Source: Harmothoe impar
Lineage: Eukaryota > Annelida > Polychaeta > Phyllodocida > Polynoidae
Direction of reading: 5' to 3'
DNA length: 64,000 nt
Assembly: GCA_947462335.1 (NCBI GenBank)
Contig: OX381714.1
Location: 15,038,618 to 15,102,617, forward strand
Made by a program: the position numbers and the translations under genes. This document shows positions 34,761 to 46,695 of this stretch, piece after piece. The first letter of the stretch is position 1; each line of letters starts with the position of its first letter. The notes below the pieces were generated by a model, which made no database searches, was not told the DNA's origin, and saw nothing but the letters and a program-made list of their open reading frames with translations.

Positions 34761-34939
34761 GCTAATTGGAGGTAAGTGGGCGGTCTATAATAGCCCGGGT
34801 TACCTGTCAGGTGTAGTATAAAGGGGGTAAGCTTGCGTGAGCCTCCACTGTGGATTCAAACCGGCGCGGAGGCCGCTTTGTATAGCGGGTGTAGACCATC
34901 TGAGTTTAAAATGCCTCTGCTCATAGGAAGGTATTGCTT

Positions 34940-35240
34940 TTTATTTTTTATGGAATACAGCAGTCCCATTGACTTAACCAAAGAGGTCCATATTACACTC
35001 CCCCTGTGAAATAACCCATGTCCGTATTTCATGACCCTGTGACGTCATCCAAATGGCGGTTTGTTTACATTTGAACAGTATAGAAAGAAGCTATTTTTGG
35101 CTCCCCCTATCATAATTTTGTATAATTTTGGTATTTTGAATCGAAAACCATAAAAAATAAACACAAAGGTACTCTCGTTTGGGTGTGTTGAAGGGTTATT
35201 TCACTTGTTGACCCTTGGACCCCATTTCACTTGGCCTTGA
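34940..35240 (-). mobile_element. Hairpin-ended repeat fragment, inverted partner of 13,682-14,040
   Basis: It reads as the reverse complement of 13,682-14,040 through GACTTAACCAAAG, TGACGTCA (35,040-35,047), TTTACATTTGAAC, ATTTTGAATCGAAAA and GGGTTATTTCACTTGTTGAC. It stops inside the loop of the hairpin, so only one arm is present. Block E copy IIIb starts immediately after. Confidence 0.75.
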
Positions 35241-35249
35241 GGACATGGC

Positions 35250-36980
35250 GATGGCAACAGGTTTAATTGCTGAACAAGCTATTTTTCATTTTTATACCAA
35301 ACACTACCAATGCCAAGAAATTGCAAGTCTGTGCCTTCCATTAATGGAAATTTATGCAAAATATGAACAATAAAACAGTGTTGATGGATCCCACCCACTC
35401 CGTTATCAGCCAAACTCCCATCATGAAGAAGCAGTAAATTCATCCTAATCCTTTTATCCCTCACTGAATTGGGCAACCAGGTGAAAATAGAAATAACCAA
35501 GGAAGTCCAGACGTCCAAGATGTTATTTGGCTTTAATAGCTCATGTGGAAGTAATGTATTCACCAGCGCTTTCTTGAAACCTCACAATTGCTTTCGACTG
35601 GAGGGCTGCAATCCAAACTTGGAGAGGGTTCGTTTCCAAGTTGTTTTTACTGCTTTTGCTAGCGAATGATGTATACAAACATGAAATGCAACCCAAAGTC
35701 AATTTACATCTGATATCTCTGACATTTAAGAAAAAGTTCAGATAACAGAGGATCAGGTAGGCAATGCGATCTGATTCAATTGCATCTGATACACAGCGCA
35801 AAGAAGTCACTGACCCTCACTTGCTCCTGACCCTCATATTTATTCCTGGAACAATCCACCTGATGAGATGCTTGAATTGAGAATTATTCACAGGAAATAG
35901 ATCCCAGACTAAAGCTCAACTCTGGGATTGCTTATCCATAGAAAGTAAACATGACACCCAAACAGAATAGTCTCTTGCTAAACACATTCAGTAGGGGTCA
36001 GGAACATTGCGATTGAAGTATTTCTCATGAGTTCTTATATTACTATGCCTCTGCTCATTGACAATGGACTAGAATTAGAAAAAACGTATACATTGTCGAT
36101 CGCATTCAGTGGTAATGCAAAGTATTTTTCATTTTCTTCTGTATAACCCTATCTGTCTCCTCAAATATCTACTTTACAACATATCACATAAAACACCTTT
36201 GAATGGGAAACCCAATCCACATACTATAATCATAGGGTTCTAATAACACATGTTATGCTTTACAGTGAGGAAGTATAGAGACTGAACCTTCCCAGTGTGT
36301 CAATAAGAACGCTTATCCCCACAATGAAGGTGTGTGAATAGCAACATGTTATATATATATATATAGATAGAGAACCTCTGTGTGTGCCCGAAACAGTGTT
36401 TGAGAACAATCAACTTGTCACGAACCCAATGCACCATATGCCTTATTTCCTAATACCATCTCCAACTATAGCATGACAGATATCGACAGAAGTTCATGAG
36501 CATTGGGCCAACTGGAGAGTTTGGGTAGGGCTTCTTTGGTCTTTATCTGTCAGCCGCCACTCTATTCCCACATATCTGTCCTTTTCACCAGCCTCTTTCT
36601 AAAATCTCTACTCTAGCACTCGTACACTGTCCTCGTAAAGCCCTTGTCTTCTTTTACTGTTGTGTCTACCCTGACAGTTTGCATGCAATCCTCCTAGCAC
36701 CCTCAATCTGCTTGCTTGGGGTCCTTTTGGGTGCCCTGCAGGATTACCAAGGGACATCATTGTGGAAGTATTGACACAAAGGAACCACAGCTATGCTGGG
36801 ACCTAGGTCAGCAGAGGTATGATGAAGCAGCATTTGGATACTAGTGAGTGGGGATATGGATAACATTGCTCGGAAGTAGAGATGTGTTGTTGTGTAGCAA
36901 AATGTATTTAGTTATTTATAAAAAGACAGTAATTATGTTTTTCCAGAATTGTGAATTTGGGGATACAGTGAGCTCTGAAT
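35250..36980 (+). repeat. Block E, copy IIIb
   Basis: It matches 45,675-48,980 and 61,755-63,880. Landmarks are ATGGCGATGGCAACAGG, CAAACACTACCAATG, TTTATCCCTCA, TTCAGATAACAGA, CCTCACTTGCTCCTGA, AACAGAATAGTCTCTTGCTA, GGGTTCTAATAACACATG, TATCTGTCAGCCGCCACTCT and CCTGCAGGATTACCAAG. It is uninterrupted here and serves as the empty-site reference for insertions in copies IV and V. Confidence 0.85.
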
Positions 36981-37499
36981 CAACCATGGGATAGTGCTTT
37001 TACCGTTATGTGTGGGCATTATCCAGTACCAAATGGCATTGAGGTCCATGCTTCCTAGTAATCTAATTAAAAAGTTTGTCTAATTTATATGAGTTTCCAA
37101 AAAATTGGGAATTGTTTTAAAGCGTATCACCCTCTGACTTAGCTATTTGATTATGTGACAATTAAACTGGACTCACTTATTGGTGCTGGAGACCGTAGTG
37201 CTATTTGATATACACTCAGAGACACCTTGTAGCAGCGTGATGCTTAACTGAGATTGATGAGTCAATGTATTTGAAACATATATCAAGATTAACTTGTGGA
37301 ATATACTACTGTTATAAGCCGATATATAGATATCCCTTCTAAGCTAATAGATAGATATCCAGTTGGTGTTGTGTTGCAATGTGGAGTTTGCCCAGGCCAG
37401 GGATACAGTGTCATTAGTTCAATTTATACTGCTTCCAATGAGAAGACTATCTGGGTGAATTAGTCTGCCGGGGAATTGCTCAAAGCTATACCAGATTTA

Positions 37500-37535
37500 A
37501 ATAGGTAAAAAAGTTTATAAACTTTTTTACCTATT
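37500..37535. repeat. Perfect 36-bp palindrome
   Basis: AATAGGTAAAAAAGTTTA is followed directly by its exact reverse complement with no loop. It is AT-rich and could extrude as a cruciform. No partner was seen elsewhere. Confidence 0.95.
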
Positions 37536-37679
37536 TTTTTTACCGTAATTTGTTTGAAAGGGGTAGCTGTGGCCAACAGCTGGATATTTTTTTATTGTGG
37601 AAAGCTAGATAAGACCCTCAGAATAGCGAAGGCTCTCATTTAATGTTCATTTTACTTACTATGTATTTTATTTAATTGC

Positions 37680-39290
37680 AAAAGGAAATGGTTTCAGAGG
37701 AATCCATGCCAACAGGAAAGCTCCTTGGCAAATCTTCCTGGAGATAATGTGTTGTCACTACAGAACAAAACATCGATTAAAAAAAGAAGTCCACAACAGA
37801 AAAGGTCATTCACACAGACCAGCTCTTTTTCTCAGAGAGAGACAAATTTTTGAAAGTTTGTTTGTGTAGGTAGACTGAAAGTTTATCCACTTTGAACAAC
37901 CTCAGAACTTTATTGATTCCCGTCATGCGTTGGATGCAGTACATCTACCATGATTTGCTATAAATCTAGCATCTCAGATGCTCAATTCTTTATTGGTTGC
38001 AGCATGCTAGTGAAATGTAAGTGCTACACAATAGCAGGAGTACAGCAAAATGGCGTCTTCCCTTTAGGACAAATACTAAATAATACACTGATAGTTGGAT
38101 CACATTGTTCAATAATATATTGCTGTTATAGTTAAAGGTCAGATTGTGTATAACAAGACACTAGATGTGTTAATTTGTTACAACTGCTCTTTCAGAAAAA
38201 TCTTTGCAAGGTGAGCTTCTGAGCAGGTTTTATCTTTCTCGCTATGAAGTTGGAAACAAAACTATTGTGTGACCCTTTTCACAATGAGAAACCCAGAGCT
38301 ACCAGATGTTTAAAGACAAAAATGGTAAGACAATACTTAACCGCTGAATACTCAGAATTTCAGAAAGCAGAAAACCAAAATCTAAGTTAGAAAATGGGCA
38401 TTGAACACTCGGGGACAAACCTTATTATGCAATTCCAAATAAGTAAACATTTTGGGACAAAATTGAAAAACTTTATTCACCTGATAGTACGGGGAGTACA
38501 AATTGAAATGCACTAAATGAGGGTTCTGCTTTCAAGTGTTTCACTTGACACAATTATGAGGTAAATGATTACATAATAACTGCTGCCTTTGTCAATCTGA
38601 TCATAATTCTGTAGGCTGAATACTAAAGGGGCAAGTCATTCTGGTCAGCCATCCATGCCTCAATAAAAGGAGTAATACATGTAGGAACAGCTCAAGAAGC
38701 ACTCAGGGCCAGGCCAAGACATCCTTTGAGGTCCGAGAAACATACATTAGGTTTGTCTGTAAAACATCTTTGAGACACAAAAGAATGATTCGTGACCCTT
38801 ACCATTGTACATTGGTCATACATATTTTACTATAGAAAATGCATATCATGTTTGCAGCAATTTGTCAAAAGAGATGATGTGAGACATAGTTTAAAGCTGG
38901 AAACATAATACCAGCATATTGATGCATATCTAAATATTAATATATTCAAACCCATTTTAACATTAGACAGAAATATAATATCAACAACAGGAGGTACAAA
39001 ATCTGTCCCTAAAATACCCGAGCCAAAACAGGAATGATATGCCAAAATGAAATGTGGCTACCGATATCCACTCTGAGTGGTACAGGAAGGATAGACCAGT
39101 AATGCACAGAACATAATAGCTGCCTAATGCTGACAGCCCTGGTAATGGACATTATTAGTCAGCTCAGACTGCATACTCGATATTACTGATGGCAGGCTGT
39201 GCTCCCAGAAAATGCTAATGTTAGTGTTCAGCCATTTGTTATAGGGTAGCTGCATATACATAACCTGACTATAAAGGATACAAACAAATA
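37680..39290 (+). repeat. Block D, copy III
   Basis: Closest to copy II (18,300-19,560): GGTTTCAGAGGAATCCATGC, CATAATTCTGTAGGCTGAAT, AAGCACTCAGGGCCAGGCCA, TAGCTGCCTAATGCTGACAG, GGTAATGGACATTATTAGTC and GATATTACTGATGGCAGGCT. Confidence 0.85.
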
Positions 39291-40224
39291 ACATTTACCG
39301 AAAATAACCCAATTGCAATAGAAACACTTCCTATTGCCCTTAATATCGACTCAGTGCTACATTATGTAGTTCTCAAGTATAATAAAATGGGGTTATTGTG
39401 GTTCGAGGAGAACAATTTGGAAATATAAAACAGCACAACTATGTTAGAGATGTCTTTACTAAAATCGTATGGAATACAAGACTTTAGTATGATATGATAA
39501 CCCTAGTTCCTTCATCTCAAATAAGACATATTTCCCTAATCTGGAGTTTGAAGTTTTGAACTTTAACCCTTTGCTGCCCAGAACTATTCGATCAATAACC
39601 GTATTATTCAACACTATTGTTCTGATGTTGGAAAACATGCACTAACTTGATTTCCTATTTTGAGACAAGGGTCATATAACATTTCCTGAAAGGTCTTGAA
39701 GTGGATTTTATCTTATTAAACTATATAGCACAATATCATTTACTTATGGTTGCCATGGTGACCTGAAACATTCTATTTGCTGTTAGAAACATTATTACTG
39801 CATTTGTAGGGCCAAGGAGGGCTTTTTTGTCAATGAATAGACTATTTCTAGCCTGAAAAATGTTCCAAATAGTAACCTTGGGAATGAAAATTAATGAATA
39901 ATGATACCATAATCTGTATCTACAAGAAAACTTGATATAAGTTGATTTTATAACATTTTTTTACATTTTCATGTATTTTAAAGCCCAAATTAGTGAAAAT
40001 TATGCTCTCTGGATGATTTTTCGATAACCTTCATGAATAACATATGTCATTGCCTGTTCTTTGGTTAAGGTTGCACTTTTCCTCGAATATACAATTTACA
40101 GCAAGAATAGTGGTCCCATTAGAATCATGAGGTCATGTGCTTCATTATGAGGGTAAAAACGTAGGAATTGACCCAGTAGAAGTGTGGGGATGGAGCCTTA
40201 CTCCAGCATAGCTGTTTAAGGCCT
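39291..40224. other. No gene recognised
   Basis: A non-coding interval between block D copy III and block B copy IV. A GGTTGCCATGGTGAC motif is at 39,748. No open frames of note. Confidence 0.5.
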
Positions 40225-43030
40225 AAAACCGCGCCATTGGGCAGTTCCTTATTAACTCCATAAATGCCAGAGCCCTAGGGAAAACAGTTTTGTCCATGCA
40301 CCTTTTGTAAACAAGGAGGAAAGCCATTGTTCAGCGATTGGGGGATATTAAATCAGCAAATACTGTCAGCAAAAGACTTGTAAGAAATAGGAGACACAAC
40401 ATCCACAAACCATATTTCGATCCATGCTAAATTTGTCCCTGCAGGCTAAAACATTCAAGAAACATTGCATAAACAGTGTGAAGTCATTTTCTTGAAACCT
40501 TTCCCAGCAAACATCAAATGGTAACCCCACACCTCTGTAGAAGTACCATCAAAGGTCACATCCAATCAGTTTATCTTGAGTTTTTCTGTCATCAGTGGAA
40601 TTTCTATCATACAATGTTGACTGGGACTGTCAGTTTGTCCGCCCGCCCAACACTATGGTAGTAAAATAATTGCATCTATTATCTTGACTAGGGAGCTTTG
40701 GTAACTTCTACAGTCAACTTGTGACACTGTCAAATTGACATAGGGGCAGCTGTGCCTATTGGTATCCTCTTTCTGACATGACATGGCAGGGTGTGGGGTT
40801 ATCAAATTTGGGCCCTTCCTAAGGCATTGTATGTATTTTCTGGTGGGGCTTAACCTCTAATGATCATGACACTTGCGATGATGCGCTAGTCTTGTAAAAT
40901 GATTGTGAAATCAATGGCAACTTATGGATGTTTTGAGACGATGTGGACCTAAGATAATAATATAAATAGGGGTTTTCTACATATCACCATATTTAGCATT
41001 TCAAAGTAGTTAGATGCTTATGTAACACCATAAGGTAGGGTGTTTACCTGTACCGCTGTGATCCAGGAAAATGGCCGTTTCTCTGCCCTTCTACAGTATT
41101 TTTGCATTTTCACTAAGAATGGAATGGAATATCAGATATATTTTCACATCTCCTGAAGACCAAAGGTTTAAGCTTTCTCATGATGTAGTTTTATTAATTA
41201 TTTAAAACTAAAATTTAATGGTAAAATTGTTGCATATGCAAGAAGAATCTCTCAGACTAGCAGTCATTACACTGAGTAGTTTTTTTCAAGAGTCTCTGAA
41301 CTAGACATAATTATCTTCTATGTTCTCATTTCCGCTCTAAGTGATATTGAAATGAGTTAATCTGATGATCTGAGGGTATAGTAGACCCTTTAAGCTAGGT
41401 CTGGGCCCTACCTCTGTCTTTCTATCATTATGTAAAGTACATCTACATCATTAAAAATTGATAAAATCATAATGGAGTTTGAAGAGCTATTATTTAGGGT
41501 TCAAAAGGTTATTGCATGTTAGATTGTATTTCCAGTGGTTATCAATGGATTTTAGGTTATATCAGGAGATATCCCTTGTTAATTTATGGGTTCCCTGGAT
41601 TTAGGCAGTAACAGAATATTTACAGAGCTCATAAGTAGTAATATAGATCAATAGGGTTATTCTGTCATGTAATGGCTTTAATGTAGCTTTGGACTTTCTA
41701 TTCTAGTCTTATTCTTAAGCATATGATAGAGCATTGAAATGCACCATGTGGAGTTGAGAAAAGGCCCCTAGTGCATAGGTAATCACCCTGCCTATAGCTA
41801 GAAGTGAATGCATGACCACCTTTCTCTGCTGCGGCCTATGGGGAGTCTTTCACAAAATAGTTCAGACTCTGGCATACGTTCTGTCTAATAGAGATGGATC
41901 CAAAGCAGATATCAAAATACAGTCTTTTGCATTGTGTTCTAGACATGTTTCTTTTTCTATGGACCGGTCTCACATTCTTCTAGACAATATTTTTCCTTTT
42001 AGGGGTAAACGCCCTAAATAAGGGTTTGTGGTTGACTCCTCTGTACAACTTCATATAATTATAGAGAAAGTACTTGATTTTAAAATCATTGAGAAAATAA
42101 AGAGTTGTACCCTTATCTACCAAAGATACCAACAGATATATAGTGTAGCGGAGGGGAGCCGCTGGGGGGAGCAGAGTGTGTCACCAGCCCGCTAGGGGGC
42201 ATCCCGTCTCAAAGCACATTATAAGCGAGCGGGGTACCAGTCTTTCTCTGGCTGTTGCTCGGGCTGGACTGCCGCGCTCCCTGAGTGACTCCTTGCATTC
42301 TGAGATTGACTCCACACCTTTCACAAAGCGATAGTTTAATTGCATGAGCATTACATCTAGTGTTATACAGCATCACGATTCCTTGCCATAAAGGCTTTGT
42401 GTACTACTTATATGTCAATACTTTGTGTACTACTTATACTCCTGTACATCACAACTTCTCCTCTCATCGCTTTCCTTCCTAGCTCATAAGCCACCATCAA
42501 TTACCATTACAATAGGTATCATGGTACTATCAATATTATTGTACAAAATCATATCAGTTTTTGTCATGTTGAGGTAAGAAAAATTCTAAATGAGCAGTTA
42601 CAGTATAACAGTTTTGTCTCATGACAAATCCTTAATACAAGTCCCCAAACAGATGTGGGGATAATTGATAGATAAAAAGCTCCTCCCATGAAAATCTCAT
42701 AGACTAATCACCTCAACTATTAGTGATAGTATTACCACATTGCTATCAAAGTGGAATTCTCACCGAGCGTTTTCCACTCACAATTCTAGTACTGTTCCAG
42801 TTTACTATGTGGTAAGTGTGAGTGGTGAGAGTGCCCCTTTAAGCTAGAAATGTTCCCTCTGGACTAGATTGTTGAGACTTAACAACATGGGCCACAATCA
42901 GGTAAAACACTTTCTACACTGATGCGGTCGACTGTGTGGTTATCTCTGGGAGGTTTGCAGTAGCTCAACTGAATTACAGCCTTGTTGTTGCAGCATGAGA
43001 CACTTTAATGGTAGAATAATGTATTATTGT
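40225..43030 (+). repeat. Block B, copy IV (close pair with copy V)
   Basis: Nearly every line is matched by 54,600-58,340: GGGCAGT(T/C)CCTTATTAA-like start, CCAGAGCCCTAGGGAAAA, GTAACCCCACACCTCTGTAG, AGGGGCAGCTGTGCCTATTG and CTCATGATGTAGTTTTATTA. It contains two segments absent from copy III: about 41,020-42,080 and about 42,128-42,520. It lacks the 1,059-bp element present in copy V. Confidence 0.9.
42128..42520 (+). mobile_element. Promoter-like insertion, candidate solo LTR (partner about 57,575-57,930)
   Basis: A GC-rich stretch starting TGTAGCGGAGGGGAGC contains CTAGGGGG, then TATAAGCGAGC, then CGCGCTCCCTGAGT. It is present in copies IV and V. Copy III (about 21,165-21,190) reads straight across its position. 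The layout suggests an LTR or other promoter-bearing element, but no TG...CA ends with matching target duplication could be fixed. Internal sequence is non-coding. Confidence 0.45.
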
Positions 43031-43239
43031 GCACTCATATAGGCCTCCAGAGCAGCTTCCAGATGTTTTCATAACATGTCTGCATATTTTTTATGTCTCT
43101 CCTTATATTAATATATGGCATAGATATATGCCAATAACATACTTCAATATATATGGCACCAAAAACCATTTAATCTATTGACATACCATTGTCATCAAAA
43201 TACCCTTACCGACATTGCTACTACCAATTTATATCATAT

Positions 43240-43600
43240 AGGGAGATGGAGCTAATTTTAGAGCCAGGGAGAGGAGTAAAAGGCAAGGCAGAGGAGTAAA
43301 AGGAGTGTGTTTGTGTAGTTTTAAAACTGTCTCTGCCGAAGGCAGGCCTGCAGGCAACTGGACCCATACAGATCGTGCCAGATTGTAAAAGGAGCAGCTC
43401 TCTGTGTGCTTGGGGTGGCAGGCAGATACAGCCTGATTTACTGCAGCGGGTCATGGCCTAACCGTGAGCGGCTCACGTGGGGGTGGTTGGCACCGGTCAG
43501 CTGCTCGCTAACGTGACAGCATCAGGAGCAATGCCCCTTACATGACCATTTTGGATCAAATTTATTGGTGCTGGTCATATGTACGCTAACTTGCTCACCA
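43240..43600 (+). repeat. Block C (end part), copy IV
   Basis: AAAGGAGCAGCTCTCTGTGT, ACAGCCTGATTTACTGCAGC, CACCGGTCAGCTGCTCGCTA and ATGACCATTTTGGATCAAA match 58,800-58,980 and, more distantly, 5,125-5,200 and 24,018-24,190. Confidence 0.8.
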
Positions 43601-45075
43601 ACCACGACCACAATACAATCTATAAATATACCGGGGAGACCCAAACGATGGAAGCTGACCCGCAGTTTTTTTAAAGAAAAACTGTACTATAAGTCCATAT
43701 GGCCCCCATAGTGTAGGGGTATTAGTCCAGACATGCATCTACTTGTACCTAAGCCAATGCATTGTTTCATCAGACCATAGCACCCTGATTACTACTGTAG
43801 AATTGTACCAACGTGCCTGACCGTATTTCAGAGATATGTAATGCTCCCAACGGCCTGCCAGTATCTAAGAGGTATCTGAGGTTGTTCTTTCTTCTGACTA
43901 TTTCTAACATTCGCCTATTCGGCATAGTGAGGGGGCTGTCAACGCGGCAAACTATTGTTCTTTGCGAATCAAACAGTGACGTGGTTGAATTGTAAAATGT
44001 AAAATCAAGACATCAAAGTCAGGGTGCAAGCTTTGATTTCAGAATTCCCTTTTGGGAAGCAGTTTTCAAATTAAAAAAAAAGTTCATTTCCCTTTCTCTC
44101 ATTTCTCATGTCTGCTTTTAAAAATGTCAAACAAGGGTAGTTTGCTAGTACTATTAGAACATAGTTCAGCTCCTAGACTTTAAATACAACATCAGCACAT
44201 GCAACAATCAGACTATATCAGATGTCCCAACGTGATGCCATTGACGTCATGCTATTCAATCTGCTGTGATCAGATCAATGATCAAAACATATTTAAATTT
44301 GAAGATTTGATATATATTTCAGCATCTACAGGCCATGTTGGCATCTGCTCATTGCAAATATAAGAGAATAGACCAGCATAGAGTAGCCATGAACAAAATT
44401 AGCCCATCTAGCTGGTGAGTTAATGGAGTATAAATCACATTGATCATTACTACTATTGCAGAAAGTATATTGTCCACTGCCAAGGTTAAAATCTATCGTC
44501 TAACTGTACTGAATGTTTCAAAATGGTTTCTGTAAGTGTTTCTGATCCGATTAAAGAGTATTATTTTCAGTCAGAAATAGTTATCTCATATAAAAGTTTA
44601 GATCAAACTTTTTTTAAGAAAATATTTTAATTAATGTTTTCCTAAAACTAGTTGTCTGTCCATCGACAAGGATATTTATATCATTTTCTTAACTTTGGCT
44701 GAGTATATATAATGAAGGCCACACAGAAGAACCACACAACCATTAAATGGTTATTAGTATTCAAGGATGAACGGCATGAGCCAAGGGACAATAGCTTATC
44801 TATAGATGTCATACCCCACTGGCTGTTGATATTAGCCTAAGATTTGAATTATAAACTAATACATGCTGGCTGTTGTACCGCTAGCCGAGATTGTCCACAT
44901 TTTAATGGCAGGGATACAAAAGGAAGCTTTTAATCAAGTGGAACATTCCCTTATTTCTTATTAAATTTTTATCGTAATCCTGCCAGAGGCATGAAAGGGG
45001 ATTCAAAGTAGAATGATGTTGCCAAGCGACAAACTTTCATATAACAAGATATTGTTCTTCTCAGCCTCATAGTCT
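43601..45075 (+). repeat. Block C', copy IV
   Basis: Closely matched by 59,000-61,153 outside the MITE there: CTGACCCGCAGTTTT, GCCTGACCGTATTTCAGAGA, GGGGGCTGTCAACGCGGCAA, GTGATGCCATTGACGTCATG and ACTAGTTGT(C/T)TGTCCA. At 44,753-44,766 the sequence GGTTATTAGTATTC is the unfilled site for the MITE at 60,159. Confidence 0.9.
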
Positions 45076-45522
45076 TGTAGCAGGCAGCTAAGACTGCTGT
45101 AATTTGTTCTATTCTATGTTGTACTGAGGGTACCGACGGTTGTGTACCAAGGGTACCGACTGTTGTGTACCGAGGGTACCAACGGTACCTTCTGGGTACC
45201 GGTTTTATAACATGTTATATAACTACAACACCAGGTGGCTCTGCTGGTGTGGTCAGGTGACCCCCACAGGCCTGTATAAAAGGTGGACTGCTTCCGCTTG
45301 GAAGTCAGTCAGGTTTGGGACTGCTGAGGCAACACCACCCTGTACTCTGGGTTTAAGTCTATGAGTAGTGTTATTTCCCTGTATTATTTATGATCCAGTT
45401 CTGATCACTGTATAACTGAGTGTTGTACTAGTAAATAATACCTGAGCATTTTCCGTTAATAAAGTTGCCGTATATTAAAGTCTAATTTTAACTTGTCTGG
45501 TTTTTGTTCTCATGCGTTCACA
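45076..45522 (+). mobile_element. LTR-like sequence (solo LTR candidate), copy IV
   Basis: It starts TGTAGCAGGCAGCT and ends near TGCGTTCACA. A U3-like part holds a 23-bp tandem repeat (GGGTACCGACGGTTGTGTAC) at about 45,129-45,190. A strong TATA box TATAAAAGG is at 45,275-45,283, and AATAAA at 45,458-45,463 is followed by GTTGCCG. Promoter, short transcribed part and polyA signal within 450 bp are the layout of an LTR. The diverged member at 2,441 lies in a different place in its unit. Confidence 0.65.
45275..45283 (+). promoter_or_regulatory. TATA box of LTR copy IV
   Basis: TATAAAAGG in a GC-richer context, conserved at 61,356-61,364 in copy V. Confidence 0.6.
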
Positions 45523-46695
45523 CTAGTAGTACTAGACCAACTGCAGTCTACTGCACTGACTTAGCATCTTGCATTTGTAGATCAAATGTAGCGATGGCAT
45601 CTGCCTTCTTCTATGAACGGCTGGCAATTGCATAGGTGAACAAGTGAGTGTTAAGCATAATATATCTGGTATTTGGGGACCTGGCGATGGCACCAGGTTG
45701 AATTGCTGAACAAGATATATTTCACTTTTTATGCCAAACACTACCAATGTTCTGAAATTGCTGTGGCCAAATTGTAAAGCCTCAATCAATAAAAATTGAC
45801 GCAAAATATGAACTATAGAAAGAATTTCAGAATTTTGAATGAGCCCACCCACTCAGTTATCAGCCAAACTCCTAATGTGAAAAGGCAGTAATTCCATCCC
45901 AGTTCTTTATCCCTCAGTAAATTGGGCAACCAGGTGAAAATCAAAATAACTAAGGAAGTCCAGAGACCCAAGACTTAATTTGGCTTTGATCTCTCCCATG
46001 AGAGAGATGTATTTAGCAACATTTTATTGAAACAATCGCTTTCCACTTGATCGCTTTAATCCAAACTTGGAAAGGGCTTCATTTCCAAGTTTTAAGCAGT
46101 CTTGCTTTCACGAAGCCAGTGATGTATGCGTCATGAAATGCAACACAAAGTCAATTCACATCTGATATCTCTGATGTTTTACGGAAAAGTTCAGATAACA
46201 AATTTTCCGAGAGGATTGTGAACGCCATGTAAAGTGATCCGATTCAATTTCATCTGATACACAGTGTGAAGAAGTCACTGACCCTCACTTGCTCCTGATC
46301 CTCATGCTTATTCCAGGAAAACCCACCTGATGAGACATTTGAATTGAAAATAATCACAGGGGGTAGATCCCAGGCTGAAGCTCAACTCTCTGATTGGTTA
46401 TCCACAGAAAGTAAACATGATACCCAAACAGAATAGTCTCTTGCTAAGCACATTCAGTAGCGGTCAGGAACATTGAGATTGAAGTATTTCTCATGAGTTC
46501 TTATATTACTATGCCTCTGCTCATTGACAATAGACTAGAATTAGAAAAAACTTATACATTGTCAATCGCATTCAGTGGTAATGAAAAGTGTTTTTCATTT
46601 TCTTCTGTATAACCCTACTCCTCATATATCTACTTTACAACATATCACATAGAACACCTTTGAATGGGAACCCCAATCCAAATACTATAATTATA

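Larger units (their letters stand above)
31090..34900 (-). mobile_element. Decayed DIRS/Ngaro-like tyrosine-recombinase retrotransposon
   Basis: Reading on the minus strand, the order is Gag (from 34,760), reverse transcriptase (YLDD), RNase H, then tyrosine recombinase (to 31,141). That order, the recombinase in place of an integrase, and the lack of a visible methyltransferase domain between RNase H and the recombinase point to the Ngaro side of the DIRS group. The region is clearly more GC-rich than its surroundings. At least two in-frame stops and several frameshifts break the frames. I could not define the terminal repeats, so both outer limits are approximate. The hairpin-ended repeat fragment at 34,940-35,240 abuts its upstream side. 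Confidence 0.85.
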
